Positions 1 to 10,319 are shown, counted from the stretch's first letter. The stretch is DNA of 64,000 nt from Lepidostoma basale (GCA_022606425.2 JAHDVF020001018.1:1550001-1614000), one strand, 5' to 3'. A program made the numbers and translations. Notes: generated from the letters alone by a model not told the origin.

Positions 1-478
1 GATAGTTTTACCGCGGCCCGCTGAGAGGGGAGTGGAGGAGACGCGTTGATTGTGTATATTTTAGATTGTTTTGTTTTAATAATATTCATTTTATTGTATT
101 TAAACATTCCTTCAAAATAAAATACAGTTACACCAAAAAAATTATATAAAATGATTTAAATAGTCCATTAACTGTAACCTATGTAAGGAGACACATTGAA
201 TGTATTTTTTTTTAAATTTAATAACAATATATTTGTACAATTTATAATAATAAAATATACAACTGTGGTACATAAGTTAAAGTGACAAATAATAGTAGAG
301 AAAACACAAGGTTTGTGGGAAAAATGAAGTATGCATATGGTAGTGTTGTGTTGTTTTACTTCGAAGGTATTATCGGAAAGTCGGTGGTAACTAAGCGTGA
401 AGGGGTTTTCAACGGAATAACTATTTTAAGTTATAATTAAGTTTTATTGGGTATGTTCGATTTAAAAAAAGTAATTTT

Positions 479-546
479 GATTTTTAAGCAGGCCCTTGCG
501 CGGCCCAGTACCATTTGGTCCACGGCCTGGGGGTTGGGGACCACTG
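479..546 (-). mobile_element. hAT-like transposon end (remnant)
   Basis: Read on the - strand the segment starts CAGTGGTCCCCAACCCCCAG, which fits the CAGNGGTYCYCAA style of hAT terminal inverted repeats. GC-rich words such as CCGCGGCCCG recur at positions 10-21, so 1-546 may be one decayed non-autonomous element whose other end lies outside the window. No transposase is seen. Confidence 0.4.
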
Positions 547-1009
547 ATATAGGTCACTGTAGCTACCGATCTCTATGCCTAGGCAAGTCAATCGCATTAT
601 TATGAATTAGTGTTAATCAACAGCACAAAATGAAGGCGAATTTATAAGAAATTATATATTTGAATTTATTACACAGAAGAACAAAATAATTGAAAATCAT
701 CAGAGGTTAACGAAATTACCTAACACAAGCAACATTTTTATTGATTTGCTTTAGGTCATTATAATATGTATCGCGCTATTAACACAATGTTGTCGGGAAA
801 CGTAAAACTACGTTTTTTTCAGTTTGGTGCTCAAATGCGGGAAACGTAAAAATACGTTTTTTACTCTCTGATGGTTGTCGTCGGGTAACGTAATAAAACG
901 TGTTGTGTAATAAATGGATTTTGTTGCTAAATCGTATATCTGACTTCACAATATAATTTCACTTACAAATTTATATTTATTAGGCTTTACTTTTGATTTA
1001 TTATTCAAT

Positions 1010-1765
1010 TATAAAATGAAAAAAAGTCTAAATACAATAGTGTTTTGATGAGTGAGGCTTTGTTGGAGAAAAAAATAAGAGTATGTGGTACAATACGAGA
1101 AAATCGAGGCTTACCCGTATCTTTGAAAAAACCAAAATTAGAAAAAGGGGAGTCAATATTTCGAAGAAAAAATTACATTCTTATGCAGATTTGGCCATCT
1201 AAAAAATATGTAAGAATGATTTCCACCATACACTCTGCGGAAATGTTAGAAAGTCATAATATAGACTGGCACATAAGAGAAAATATAATTAAACCAAATT
1301 GAAAGGTGTTGATAGGGCAGATCCTTTCATATTATTCAATTCTGTTGAAGACTACAAAATGGACTAAAAGGGTATTTATGTATCTCTTGAATTGTGCCTT
1401 ATTTAATGCTTTTGTAATTTATAAAGCAAAATATCCAGACTCAGTAAGGTTTTATTGGAGACAGCACGTCATTGGATAACTAGCAGTATTGAAAGCCAAC
1501 TAAGTGAGGAACCTGGAACATCGACAGTAAGTTTGACACGGCACACTCCAAATCGCGATCCTCCAGGCAGACTTTCTACGAATCTAAAAGTCCATAAATT
1601 AGAAAGGATAAAGGGGAAAGGGAAAAAAAATACGCACAAAGAAAATGTCGAGTGTGTGCTGCTAAAGGAAAAAGGAGTGAAACTTGTTACATGTGTAAAT
1701 TCTGTGGTGTGGCTCTTCACAGAGGTACATGTTTTGAACGGTACCATACAGTAAAAAAATACTAG
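1010..1765 (+). pseudogene. piggyBac transposase remnant (C-terminal part)
   Basis: Frame 1045-1300 encodes text typical of piggyBac transposases: VCGTIRENRGLP, KGES, and VRMISTIHSAEM. After a stop and frame changes the hallmark GVDRAD follows (about 1307-1326), then LLKTTKWTKRVF (about 1343-1378). The 3' end, read in another frame (about 1635-1763), keeps the cysteine-rich C-terminal zinc finger (CRVCAAKGKRSETCYMC, then CGVALHRGTCFERYHT) and its own stop. At least two frameshifts and internal stops make it non-functional. Terminal repeats with TTAA targets were not found. The family call is secure; the element's limits are not. Confidence 0.85.
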
Positions 1766-2029
1766 ACAGTAATTTTGACAATTTTAAATAGTGTTGTCTA
1801 GTGTTAAATAGTTGTATTGATTTTAAATAGTATTATAATTTGATAAAAATTCTGTGTTTGTATAAAAATAAAACTTCCAAAGTGCTACTTTGAAGCCCAA
1901 TATTTTTTTTGTGTTTGTTTTCCATCATTTCATCATTGAGACACAATAAGGTAAGATGCATTTAAAGTTTCAGTCAATTATCACGGATATTTCAAAAGTT
2001 ATAGACTTTTAAAATAATGGTGAAAAAAC

Positions 2030-2320
2030 TCGCGCGCGAACCCAAATATCGCCCGCGCCAGGCTGCAATCGGCATAAAACAATACCCGAAAACAATGTGT
2101 TAAGCACGGTTATGTCTACTTTAGAGAATAATCACATATACACACGTACGTACCCAGCCTAATCACCCGTGACGGCTGTATTCCATCTGCGGACGGGCGG
2201 TTGATGCAAATGAATGGAAACAAATCCCCTAATGGCATGGCGGCCCGACTTATCGCCGGGCGTCGCGATGTGTGTAATGCCGGCTTAATTGGTGATTCCA
2301 TTAGTATTCGGACCCTTCAA
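2030..2320. other. GC-rich intergenic stretch, no gene seen
   Basis: GC content is clearly above the surrounding DNA, with CpG-rich words (CGCGCGCGAA, CGGCCCGACTTATCGCCGGG) and a POU-octamer-like ATGCAAAT at about 2204. No long reading frame or splice signals stand out. It could be a regulatory element or the end of an unrecognised repeat. Confidence 0.3.
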
Positions 2321-2532
2321 ATGACACGGAAGCTCGTAGGACTATTCGTGCAGAACAAATAACTAATCGCGCACAGGTTTTTAATATTCCGAGACGAATG
2401 AGTCAGGTGAGATGATATTAATGTAATAAATTTAACCCATCGTTTCATGGTGTAGCAAATTTGTTACAAATCTAAAAATCTACTAATTTCTTCTAAATTC
2501 GCCATAACTTTTTTTATAGATGTATAAGGCAC

Positions 2533-2740
2533 AAACATACTATTAACACGCCACGCGACCCGATGCCACGTGATGCGTGTTGAGTCGAATCAAATTGTAT
2601 TGTTTTCTATAAACAGAATCACACTACGAACACCCGACGCGACGCCATGCGCGCACACGCCACCCGATCCAGACGAGCTAGATCGACGTGTTGCCGATGG
2701 TGGGAGTAAACACGCCACGTCGCGTGTTAATAGTATGTTT
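2533..2740. mobile_element. Short terminal-inverted-repeat element (MITE)
   Basis: A perfect 18-bp inverted repeat, AAACATACTATTAACACG, occupies 2533-2550 and returns as its complement at 2723-2740. The 170 bp between are GC-rich and CpG-rich, unlike the flanks. It is too short to encode a transposase. The superfamily cannot be assigned because no clear target duplication is visible. Confidence 0.65.
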
Positions 2741-2744
2741 CTGA

Positions 2745-2970
2745 CATTAATGTTTTTTTATATACCTACTTAGTATACAACACTCACTTTATTAAAAAAA
2801 TAATAATTAAATACCAAACATGTTTCAGACTAACAAGCCAGTGTCACATGAATTCTACACCAGATCAAAGACAGTGTGACAATCACACTGCCCTCGCCGG
2901 GAATCGAACCCGGAACCTTCGGGGTGGCAGTCAATGCACTTACCACTCGGCCACGAAGGTCGTCACATTT
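2745..2970 (-). mobile_element. tRNA-derived SINE head joined to a Penelope-like tail
   Basis: On the - strand, 2970-2885 is a tRNA-like head with an A box (TGGCCGAGTGG, 2943-2953) and a B box (GGTTCGATTCCCGG, 2897-2910). The SINE body follows (GATTGTCACACTGTC). From about 2848 down to 2745 the usual SINE 3' end is replaced by a tail carrying CTGAAACATGTTTGG and GAGTGTTGTATAC. The same tail words occur in the Penelope-like 3' end at 41085-41135. Other SINE copies (48865-49110, 51090-51262) keep the normal tail, so this one is a chimera or a fusion at an insertion point. Confidence 0.75.
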
Positions 2971-2975
2971 TAATA

Positions 2976-3664
2976 TCATTATTCTGTAATCAACAAAATA
3001 ATATTTATTTGATCGTGCCACGTTTTCATTATAATTTTCATTAGATAATAAAAATATATATAATTCGACGCAAATTGTCTTAAATCTCCACATTTTACTG
3101 AAATGCGAAAGAATTTTATTTTAAATTATGATCGAAAGCCGTCCATTCATAAGCACTTAATCATTAACAGATATTATTTAAAATTTAATATGTATGCTTG
3201 CAAAAAATACACTTACAATAACACATGATTAGTTCATAGCTGGTGAATAGTTTGCACGTGAAACCGAAAAATTGACGTTGAGTGAAGAAAGTAAAATACA
3301 TATGTATCTACTTACTTAACACGTGATGGAAATCAACATTTTTAGTGCATTGTGCGAGCTGGTGAGCTATACTAGTATGATGAACACATACTAGTATGAT
3401 GAAGTCGACACACAATAGTGATTTCTAACTTTATACGTCTTCGACATAACCGGGAGCGGAAATAGGTACTAGCATGCGGTGTTACGAATATATTTTGTAT
3501 GTACATAAAATGCGCTAACATCCCCCCGATGATCCGATCGTCGAAACTAAAATTAATAAATGGATCTAACCAACGCCATCTTTGAAGGAGAGCCACAATC
3601 TTATATACTTTTGCATATATACTATTAAACATTTCTATGTACTAATGCTCTAAAAAAGTTAATA
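2976..3664. other. Intergenic DNA, no feature supported
   Basis: AT-rich DNA with short chance reading frames. A direct duplication of ACTAGTATGATGAA lies around 3369-3402. No transposon ends, gene or RNA were recognised. Confidence 0.5.
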
Positions 3665-3959
3665 CGTTAAATTATTTCTCTTTTTCTTTTTTATACACTT
3701 TCATTATACAACACTTACATTAAAAAAAAAAAAATTACATAGACATGTTTCGGACAACCAGTGCTTCTTCAGTGATACATATTATAAAGATACACATTTA
3801 AAATTGTTTACACGACCTGAGAGATGTTATAAATCTTTATAACATCTGTCAGATCATGTAAACAATTTTATAATATTTTAAATATAAACAAAGTGTATAA
3901 AAAAACAAAAAGAGAAATAACGCATCTACAACACAAAGTATGGCGAATATAGAAGAAAC
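3665..3959. mobile_element. Penelope-like foldback fragment with hammerhead-like core
   Basis: The outer arms (about 3675-3720 and 3890-3930) are inverted copies containing ATTTCTCTTTTT and its complement. The - strand of 3741-3774 reads CTGAAGA, then GTCC-GAAAC-ATGTC, the hammerhead-like core described at 41056-41099. The 3' part (AACATCTGTCAGATC, AACAATTTTATAATATTTTA, then AACACAAAGTATGGCGAATA) matches the Penelope-like 3' end at 41000-41205. Its right border touches the element at 3971. Confidence 0.6.
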
Positions 3960-3970
3960 ATTAAATTTAT

Positions 3971-4178
3971 GACGAATTTTTTTATGAATTAAAACGTTGT
4001 TTTTTCCACTTTTGAGTTTATTTTTCTCGGCATGTTTCGATGGCTAAACACCTTCACAAGGTGTAAAGCCTTCGAAACATGTCGAAAATAATAAACTCAA
4101 AAGTGTAAAACAGTGATGTAATTCTTAACAATTCGTCATTATGGAATTCCAGTGTTAACGCCTTGCTTATTTTAAATT
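3971..4178. mobile_element. Palindromic element (family H) with 11-bp target duplication
   Basis: The two halves are inverted copies meeting near 4056. Both carry CGAAACATG and the arm word TTTTGAGTTTATT. The element is bounded by exact direct repeats ATTAAATTTAT at 3960-3970 and 4179-4189, read as a target-site duplication. The right-hand end outside the palindrome (ATGGAATTCCAGTGTTAACG) recurs inverted at the left end of the 32300-32576 element. No protein is encoded; its mobility machinery must come from elsewhere. Confidence 0.75.
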
Positions 4179-4189
4179 ATTAAATTTAT

Positions 4190-4640
4190 ATTTTATTTCT
4201 TAGCTTTAGATTAATCTGCAAGGCAATTAATCTAAAACTAAAAAAAACAGAATCCCACACATTGTGATGCATCAGATTCGTGTTGACTACCTTCTCTTCG
4301 GAAGACCACCAAAAAGATGGAGGGGTAGCTAGGAGTCAATTTCCCAAGAGGGGCCAGCCTAACAATAGAAAAAGACCAAGTGTCTAAAAGGAGAAGAAGA
4401 TGAAAAAGATAAAATTTCACTCAATCTGATGATGGAGTGGTTGTTAACCGAATATTAGGACTTAGAACTTCTGGTTTACAGAGGTTCAGTTCTAATGTTT
4501 ATTCCCTTTACGTCTGTTGGAAACATTTTTGGAAATGTGATTTGGTAATTGTTTTATGCGAGGGGTAGATTTGTGGCCCGGAGTGCTCCTCTGAAAGAGT
4601 GCGTGGAAGGGTTTAGGGTTTATCGAACAGTTTCTGGACA
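4190..4640 (+). other. Mostly unassigned; possible LINE 3' remnant at 4245-4410
   Basis: The stretch 4245-4410 has decayed text of the type seen before LINE tails (GRPPKRWRG-like) and ends in an AGAAG-rich run (about 4390-4400). The rest is AT-rich with no recognisable feature. Confidence 0.3.
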
Positions 4641-5060
4641 ATCACATCAAAAATTCTTTATTCAAATTCAAATCAAATCAGTTGATTTCATCAACAGACA
4701 TTACAAAATTAATTTTTAAAGCATCTATTGAGAACAGGTAAAATAATATATTGTGTATAGTATACTACCAGAAACGCATGAGAAACGGTTCAACATTAGG
4801 AAGACAGGATACTCTCCAGAATTAAGAGTATTTGCCTTCTGAACGTACTTTCACTAATATGAAAGACGTCGATCTCCGAGGAGACCGCGATCAGCAAATT
4901 AATTGCTCTTCCCACCGGTGTCACCAGAGACAGGAAAAACAATATATGCTGTCGCTGTCGGAGATATCTATCAGGGATAAGACCGAAAATTCTGCTGACT
5001 GTTTCATTATTATATCTAAACCAGGAAACATATCTACATCTGTCACAGCGCTATAGTATC
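4640..5060 (-). mobile_element. LINE-J 3' end (CR1/Jockey-type), 5' truncated
   Basis: The + strand starts with the AAATCAAATCAG tail (about 4669-4680) and continues with the same sequence as 57385-57720: the region around GAACGTACTTTCACTAA and GTCGATCTCCGAGGAGACCG. On the - strand it therefore encodes the last part of LINE ORF2 and its 3' UTR. Substitutions and a short deletion break the frame. Confidence 0.8.
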
Positions 5061-5384
5061 ACCAATAAAAGATAAATTGGATTAAGAGAACGAGTGCTTG
5101 CTGCCTCTGTTTTTCCATCAGGCTGGCTAGTTGTTAAGTAAGATAAGTATCTAAAAATATCAAAAGATTTAATTTTCGAACACATTACGTGGGCAGCCGA
5201 CGTCGGGTAAGCTCTATTAAGAACTTAATACCACTCATCAATGTACCTTAAGTGAATGTATTAAAATATAATCCGACAGACCGTCAAGTTTACGGAAGGA
5301 AAATGGTTATTTGACAAGTACAAAATAATTTAGTACATAATCTAATAACAAAAAGCCTGTTTTATTTTTGATATAATTAAATAC

Positions 5385-5580
5385 ATTAATACGAATGAAA
5401 ACGTCTATTTCCTAGAAGTTTTATTATAATGTATGGGAATGACATGTTTTGTCTTTCTATGGCATTATCAAATGGAAATTATTTGATAATGCCTTAGAAA
5501 GGAGAAACTTGCCATTCCCTTAAATTATAAATAATAATGAAACTTCTAGAAAACAGATGTTTGTATTCGTATTAATTAAA
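5385..5580. mobile_element. Family A palindromic repeat
   Basis: The left arm (AATACGAATGAAAACG, AGAAGTTTTATTATAA) and right arm (AACTTCTAGAAAAC, CGTATTAATT) are inverted copies meeting near 5475. Each arm carries a core of the type TTGATAATGCC, AAGG, CGAAACATGTC, here partly decayed. The flanks are also similar to each other (AAAAAGC and TTTTATTTTT on both sides), which may be an old, longer duplication. More than a dozen further copies or pieces of this family lie in the window. Confidence 0.7.
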
Positions 5581-5679
5581 AAGCATAAAATTATGTTTTA
5601 TTTTTAAAATAATTAAGTACAACTAATAAGATTTTTAATTAAAAAATCAGTTAGATAAAATATATGTAGAATACGAATA

Positions 5680-6004
5680 TTGAATGCAGTGCGAATGAGA
5701 GTGTTATAAACAATTTAATTGATGGTCACCTTTAGGACACATGGAAATAATTCATGATAAAAAAAAGTACATGTAAACGACGCAAACGGAATAAGAAATA
5801 TAGGAAGACCGATAAAAAAAATGTCACAATCAAATCAATAAAATATTAAATGTCGATCACGTGATGAGTCCGAGAAATCGATGTGCGTGCATGACACGAT
5901 GTACGAATGTTGAGAAAGCGAGAGAAGTGTAAAAAACAGGGTGGCAGTCCATTATTTCTCCCTACCACTTCGAGGAGACTGCGTGATGGTTAGTTAGTTA
6001 GTTT
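5680..6004 (+). mobile_element. LINE-A 3' fragment
   Basis: A decayed copy of the last 330 bp of the LINE described at 55202-56321. Recognisable words are GCGAATGAGAGTGTTAT, GTGATGAGTCCGAGAAATCG, GCATGACACGATGTA and the terminal GCGTGATGGTTAGTTAGTTA. It has no open frame. Confidence 0.75.
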
Positions 6005-6440
6005 ATTTTTCTCGACACATTTCGGAGGTTTAACTCCTTCATCATTGGGAGAACGATTTACACTCAGATTGCACTGAGATAAGAACGATATAATCTCAGT
6101 ATATATCGTTCTAATCTTACTACAAACTGAGTTTATATCTTAATACGAATGAAAACGTCAGTTTTCTAGAAGTTTTATTATATTTTATGGGTATGCCATG
6201 TTTCGCCCTTCTAAGGCATTATCAAAGGCCTTAGAAGGGCGAAACATGTCATTCCCATAAAATATACTAAAACTTCTAGAAAACTGGTGTTTTCATTTGA
6301 ATTAATTATTTAATGTGGAGTTTTACATCATTGTTCAAGAAACAATAAATGAGTTTATATCGTTCTCCAGATGATAAGGTGTAAAACCTTTGAAATATTT
6401 CGAGTAAAATAAACTCAAAAAGGAAAAAACGGTGTTTTAA
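5998..6440. mobile_element. Family H palindromic element split by a family A insertion
   Basis: The left arm 5998-6060 (GTTTATTTTTCTCGACACAT, inverse core CTCCTTCATCATTGGGAGAA) and right arm 6351-6440 (TTCTCCAGATGATAAGGTG, CCTTTGAAAT, AATAAACTC) are inverted copies. The right arm can be drawn as hammerhead-like: 5' strand TTCTC (6363-6367), CAGATGA, T, stem AAGGT/ACCTT, then GAAA. The middle is interrupted by the family A copy at 6140-6350. Confidence 0.65.
6140..6350. mobile_element. Family A palindrome with 11-bp target duplication
   Basis: A near-complete 211-bp copy. It starts TTAATACGAATGAAAACG and ends in the family tail (GGAGTTTTACATCATTG, CAAGAAACAATAAAT). Exact direct repeats GAGTTTATATC at 6129-6139 and 6351-6361 flank it. 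The two arms carry TGTTTCGCCCTTCTAAGGC and its near-exact inverse. It inserted inside the family H element at 5998-6440, so it is the younger of the two. Confidence 0.8.
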
Positions 6441-6924
6441 TTCATAAAACAATCTAATTGTGTGAAGTAAAAGACATGCTTGCGATTAAACTGAAATAAG
6501 TAATGTAATTTAAAAAACCAAATTATGTGAGTAATGATTCTCTTTCCTAGCTAATATAATACACGGATGATCTAAGGATCTAAGGACGACACTACAAACA
6601 GCCTACCTCCACAATGTCACGTTTCGAATACTAGTGAAAGTGAAATGAGTAACAAACGAAGAAAAAAATAAAAAATAAAAACCAAAACGTACCTAAAGAG
6701 AGGAGACTCCATTTTTCATCCAACTGTAAAAAAACACACATAAATCCACGGTTATTTATGCATTATTCAATTAAAACAATTAACAAGGAAACTAAATTAA
6801 TATTAAATCACATTTCACAAATTTCATACCTATAAAAAATCGACGTATTATTTTCTTATATTTGAATAACTAAGTTAATAACCAACAAACAATATATATT
6901 ATATGGTACAGGTAATAATATGGC

Positions 6925-7262
6925 TAACTAACTATCACGCCGTATCCCCGAAGGGGTAAGCAGAAAGAATGGACTGCCACACTTTTCATTCCTGACATAT
7001 TTCTCTCGCTTCCTCAACATTCATACATCATGTCATGCACGCGCGTCGATTTCTCTGACTCCGCACATGGCTGAGATTCAATATTTGATTTATTTGATCG
7101 TGCCACGTTTTCCTCGGTCTTCTCTATTTCTGGTTCCATTTACAACGTTAACATATAATTTTTTCATTCATTCTTTCCATATGTCCAAATCATCTTAATG
7201 ACCCTTTCATTATTTTGTTCATAACACCATCATTCGCACCCCATTCACTTCTTATATTTTAG
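6925..7262 (-). mobile_element. LINE-A 3' fragment
   Basis: Starts on the + strand with the inverted tail GCTAACTAACTATCACGCCG and runs back through the ORF2 C-terminal region (GACATTCAATATTTGATTTA, GTGCCACGTTTTCCTCGG). It is truncated near 7260, with frame breaks. Confidence 0.8.
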
Positions 7263-7364
7263 AGAAATCAGAGATAATAATATGGTTACATGGAAATATC
7301 GAAGTGAGATGAATCATAGTAAAAATACGATATAAGAAATCTATTAATACAAATTCAATAAAAT

Positions 7365-8105
7365 AATTAATACGAATGTAAAGTCTGTTTTCTAGAAGTT
7401 TTATTAGAATTTATGTGAATGACACGTTTCACCTGTCGAAGGTATTATCAAAAGTTTACAAAAACGTTTGATAATGTCTAAATTAAATAATAAAAACAAA
7501 CATCACGCCATCTTCTCGAAGAAATAGTAAATTGACGGTCGGCGGCATAAAGAATTGACGACCACAGTTCTCTACTTCAATCGAATCCTCAACATTCATA
7601 CATCGGGTCATGCATTCACGTCGGATCTCCGAATTTTCACGCGGCCGACATTTAAGATCTGATTGATTTGATCAAGCCACGTTTTTCTCAGAAGTTTTAT
7701 TACATTTTTTGGGAATTACTTGATTCATCTAGCTAAGACATCAAATGAGATTTGATAATGCCTTAGTTAAGTGAAACATGTCATTCCCATAAACTATAAT
7801 AAAACTTCTAGAAAACGGACATTTTCTTTCGTATTTATTTTTAATAATATGGAGTTTTATATCATTATCCAAGAAACTGTAATACGTTTATCCAAAGTTT
7901 TTCTTGATTACTATTTTTTTTTAAATATCATTTCTAGAAGTTTCATTATAATTTATGTAGTCATGTTTCGCCTGGCTAAGGTATTATCAAATGTCATTTA
8001 ATAAACTATAACAAATTTCTAAAAAAACGGCGTTTACATTCGTATTAATTATTTAATATTGAGTTTCATAGCATTGATCAAGAAACAATAAGTAAATTTT
8101 TTTTT
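7365..8105. mobile_element. Cluster of family A copies around a LINE-A scrap
   Basis: Three incomplete family A pieces lie at 7365-7500, 7686-7860 and 7930-8105. Recurrent words are TTTCTAGAAGTTTTATT, TGATAATGCCTTAG, AAACATGTCATTCCCATAAA and TAATATGGAGTTTTATATCA. Between the first two, 7503-7690 is a rearranged LINE-A 3' end on the - strand (ATCACGCCATCTTCTCGAAG, CATTCATACATCGGGTCATG). All are decayed. Confidence 0.65.
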
Positions 8106-8654
8106 TTTTAATGTATACAAATACTGGATTTTACCCATTACGGGTTAATCATTTGGAATAAGATCGCTTAATCCAACCAATGACAGGTCATAAATCCTGT
8201 AAACGCCTCGACCACCATATTCTGTTTCCAAATAATTTACATCTTCGTCTCTATTGAGATACAATTAATTCTTAAAATCAAGATTGTTACAACGAATTCC
8301 GAAAAAGAAAAATAACATGTTTTTCGATTGATGTCACCGAGGGGAAGATATGTGTATTTGATAGAGGACGAGTGAAGTAACACAAATTGGCATGTTTATC
8401 GCGCTGGCCATGTGCGCTCGCGCAATGGTCGTCAGTCACCAAGAGCGCTAGATAAGGAACTAGGCCACTGGGATTTGGATCCAGAAATGTCGATACTCGA
8501 CACTAACCACATGCTTGAGGTGGCACCGAATGTTATTAGTGAGCACTGTTAAAGTGTTGTGCATGCGGTGGAAGGAAGAAAGACAGAACACCTTTGCACA
8601 CAGAGCAACCCGACAATATCAAGACATCGGATACGCGACTATTAAATATTTATG

Positions 8655-8945
8655 TTCTAACATCCAGGCAGTATATAATGTATTTCTAGTGCCAAATCTT
8701 ATGAATGTGAGAGAAACTTTTAGCTGGCAAAAGAAGGGTGAAGGTAGGATAAATGCCGTAGAAATGAAATTAGTGAGAATAATATGCGGGAAAACGATAT
8801 ACATGATACAATAGAATACCGAACGACGAAATAAAGAAGAAATGTAAGGCAGATGATGGTTGCGTCATAAGTTAAATTTAAAAAAGGATCCTCGAAATGG
8901 TTTGGCTATAAGGAAAGAATGAAAGAGAGAAGAATGGTAATTTAA
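8655..8945 (+). mobile_element. LINE-A internal fragment, rearranged
   Basis: The segment 8720-8850 encodes a degraded form of the LINE-A signature: SWQKKGEGRINAVEMKLVR in frame from about 8721. Non-LINE DNA lies upstream, and the 3' tail is missing. Confidence 0.6.
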
Positions 8946-8989
8946 GTAATTCTCATTGTTTAAAAGCTGTGACTTTTTGTAATTACGTT

Positions 8990-9060
8990 GTTAATTGCCA
9001 TGATGATAAGGTAGCATCGAAACCGGTTGGTAATAAACAAGAGAAATAGATGTCAATTGC
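8990..9060 (+). mobile_element. Hammerhead-like foldback fragment
   Basis: Contains TGCCATGATGATAAGGTAGC followed by ATCGAAACCGGTTGGTAATA. GAAACCGGTT gives a palindromic stem III (ACCGGT), and GCCA can pair with TGGT as stem I. Stem II is weak in this copy. It is a single arm with no visible partner. Confidence 0.4.
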
Positions 9061-9117
9061 TGCCAGCTAAGTAATACATAAAAGATGTACTGGAACTCTT
9101 CAGAAATATTTTGTATT

Positions 9118-9690
9118 AAAAACACAGAAATAATTTCTTCTATATTCGCCCTTCACTTTGTGTTGTGGATTCATATTTAAATAAATATAATTATACTTTG
9201 TATTACAACACTTATAATTTTCACTGAACTCAGACATGTTTCGGTTACAAGTAACCTTTATCAATGTATAGAATTTTAACAATAAAAAAACAGAGCGGTC
9301 ACTTATCTAAGATCGGGTTATGTATAAAAGTGGAAGGGGTTTAATATGGACTGAGGAGAGGGGAGATGTAACGGGAACATATCGAGCATGGGAATTGAAT
9401 TTAAATTTAATTGGTTATTTATTATATTTTAAATAATTATTTTTGATAGCTTTTTTAATTTCAAAATTGTTTAAAGTTAGGTTTTTATAATTAATATGCA
9501 AAATTTTGCATATCAATAATAAATAAAAATTATTATGAATATATTTAAAACCTAACTTTAAACAATTAAGAAATTTTAGAAATTAAAAAAGCCATCAAAA
9601 ATAATTAAAATATAATAAATAACCAATTAAATTAAAATTCAATTCCCATGCTCGATATGTTCCCGTTACATCTTCCATCTCCTCAATCAT
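9118..9690. mobile_element. Penelope-like 3' end forming a 345-bp palindrome
   Basis: The two arms 9346-9515 and 9516-9690 are inverted copies. Each begins at its outer end with GATGTAACGGGAACATATCG and ends near the centre with AAAGTTAGGTTTT or its complement. The right arm has decayed coding text EILEIKKAIKN (about 9574-9606), then NIINNQLN and, after an in-frame stop, SIPMLDMF. This aligns with EILEIKKAIKNKENIINNQI in the 40780-40900 element and resembles the C-terminal end of Penelope-like proteins (from recall, not a search). On the - strand the left side runs on through a 3' UTR to a hammerhead-like core at 9233-9266 (stem II GGTTAC/GTAACC, GAAACATGTC) and the terminal word shared with 3930-3959. 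Confidence 0.6.
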
Positions 9691-10084
9691 CAAAACTATT
9701 CGCGAAACTGTTACAATACATCTACAAATCCAATACATACGTGCGAAAGCTTAGATCATTTTCAATATTGAAAGACCTTAACAACATTAGAAGGGATTCA
9801 ATATTTTCAGATAGGGCTCTCTCTGGGAATTGTACTATCTCTGGTCCACATAATGTGGGTGGGAAGGAAGCAGAATGGCGCTATTGCCATTCGAGAACCA
9901 GCGCTCTGCGGCTCGGTCAGGTAACATAAACAGAAACTGAGAGTGCGGAAACCTGTCTGAGTTATCCGATAAACAATCGTTGGCCTAAATACAAAACTCG
10001 GAAATAGAGGCAGATCGGCTGCGGAGGTGTAACTTTTACTTTGAACAAAAAGCCAGTTTTCTTAATAAATAAAAACCGAACTAA

Positions 10085-10290
10085 CTAACTAACCATCACG
10101 CCGTCTCCCCTAAGGCGTCTAACGCCTCTAAAATCATTAACAAATAGTAAATAACATTTTAAAAAGACAAATGGCAGTATGAGAATGTCTTTATTATCAC
10201 GCCGTTTGCCGCAGGGGTAGGTAGAGAGAATGGACCACCACACTACTCTATCCTGACACACCTCTCTAGATTCCTCCACATTCATACACG
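10085..10290 (-). mobile_element. Two LINE-A 3' ends in tandem
   Basis: 10085-10125 (CTAACTAACTAACCATCACG) and 10197-10290 (ATCACGCCGTTTGCCGCAGG, TCCTCCACATTCATACACGC) are two separate 3' termini about 110 bp apart, both on the - strand. The second directly abuts the foldback repeat at 10300. Confidence 0.7.
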
Positions 10291-10319
10291 CACGATTGTT
10301 GTTGCAACAATGATGTAAA

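Noticed and set aside
2885..2966. Functional tRNA gene
   Set aside because: A and B boxes are present, but the acceptor stem does not pair, and the same sequence recurs with a SINE body at 48865 and 51090.
9648..9929. 93-codon frame starting MLDMFPLHLPSP as a gene
   Set aside because: Its start is the decayed Penelope-like C-terminus in the palindrome arm, and the rest runs into unrelated sequence.
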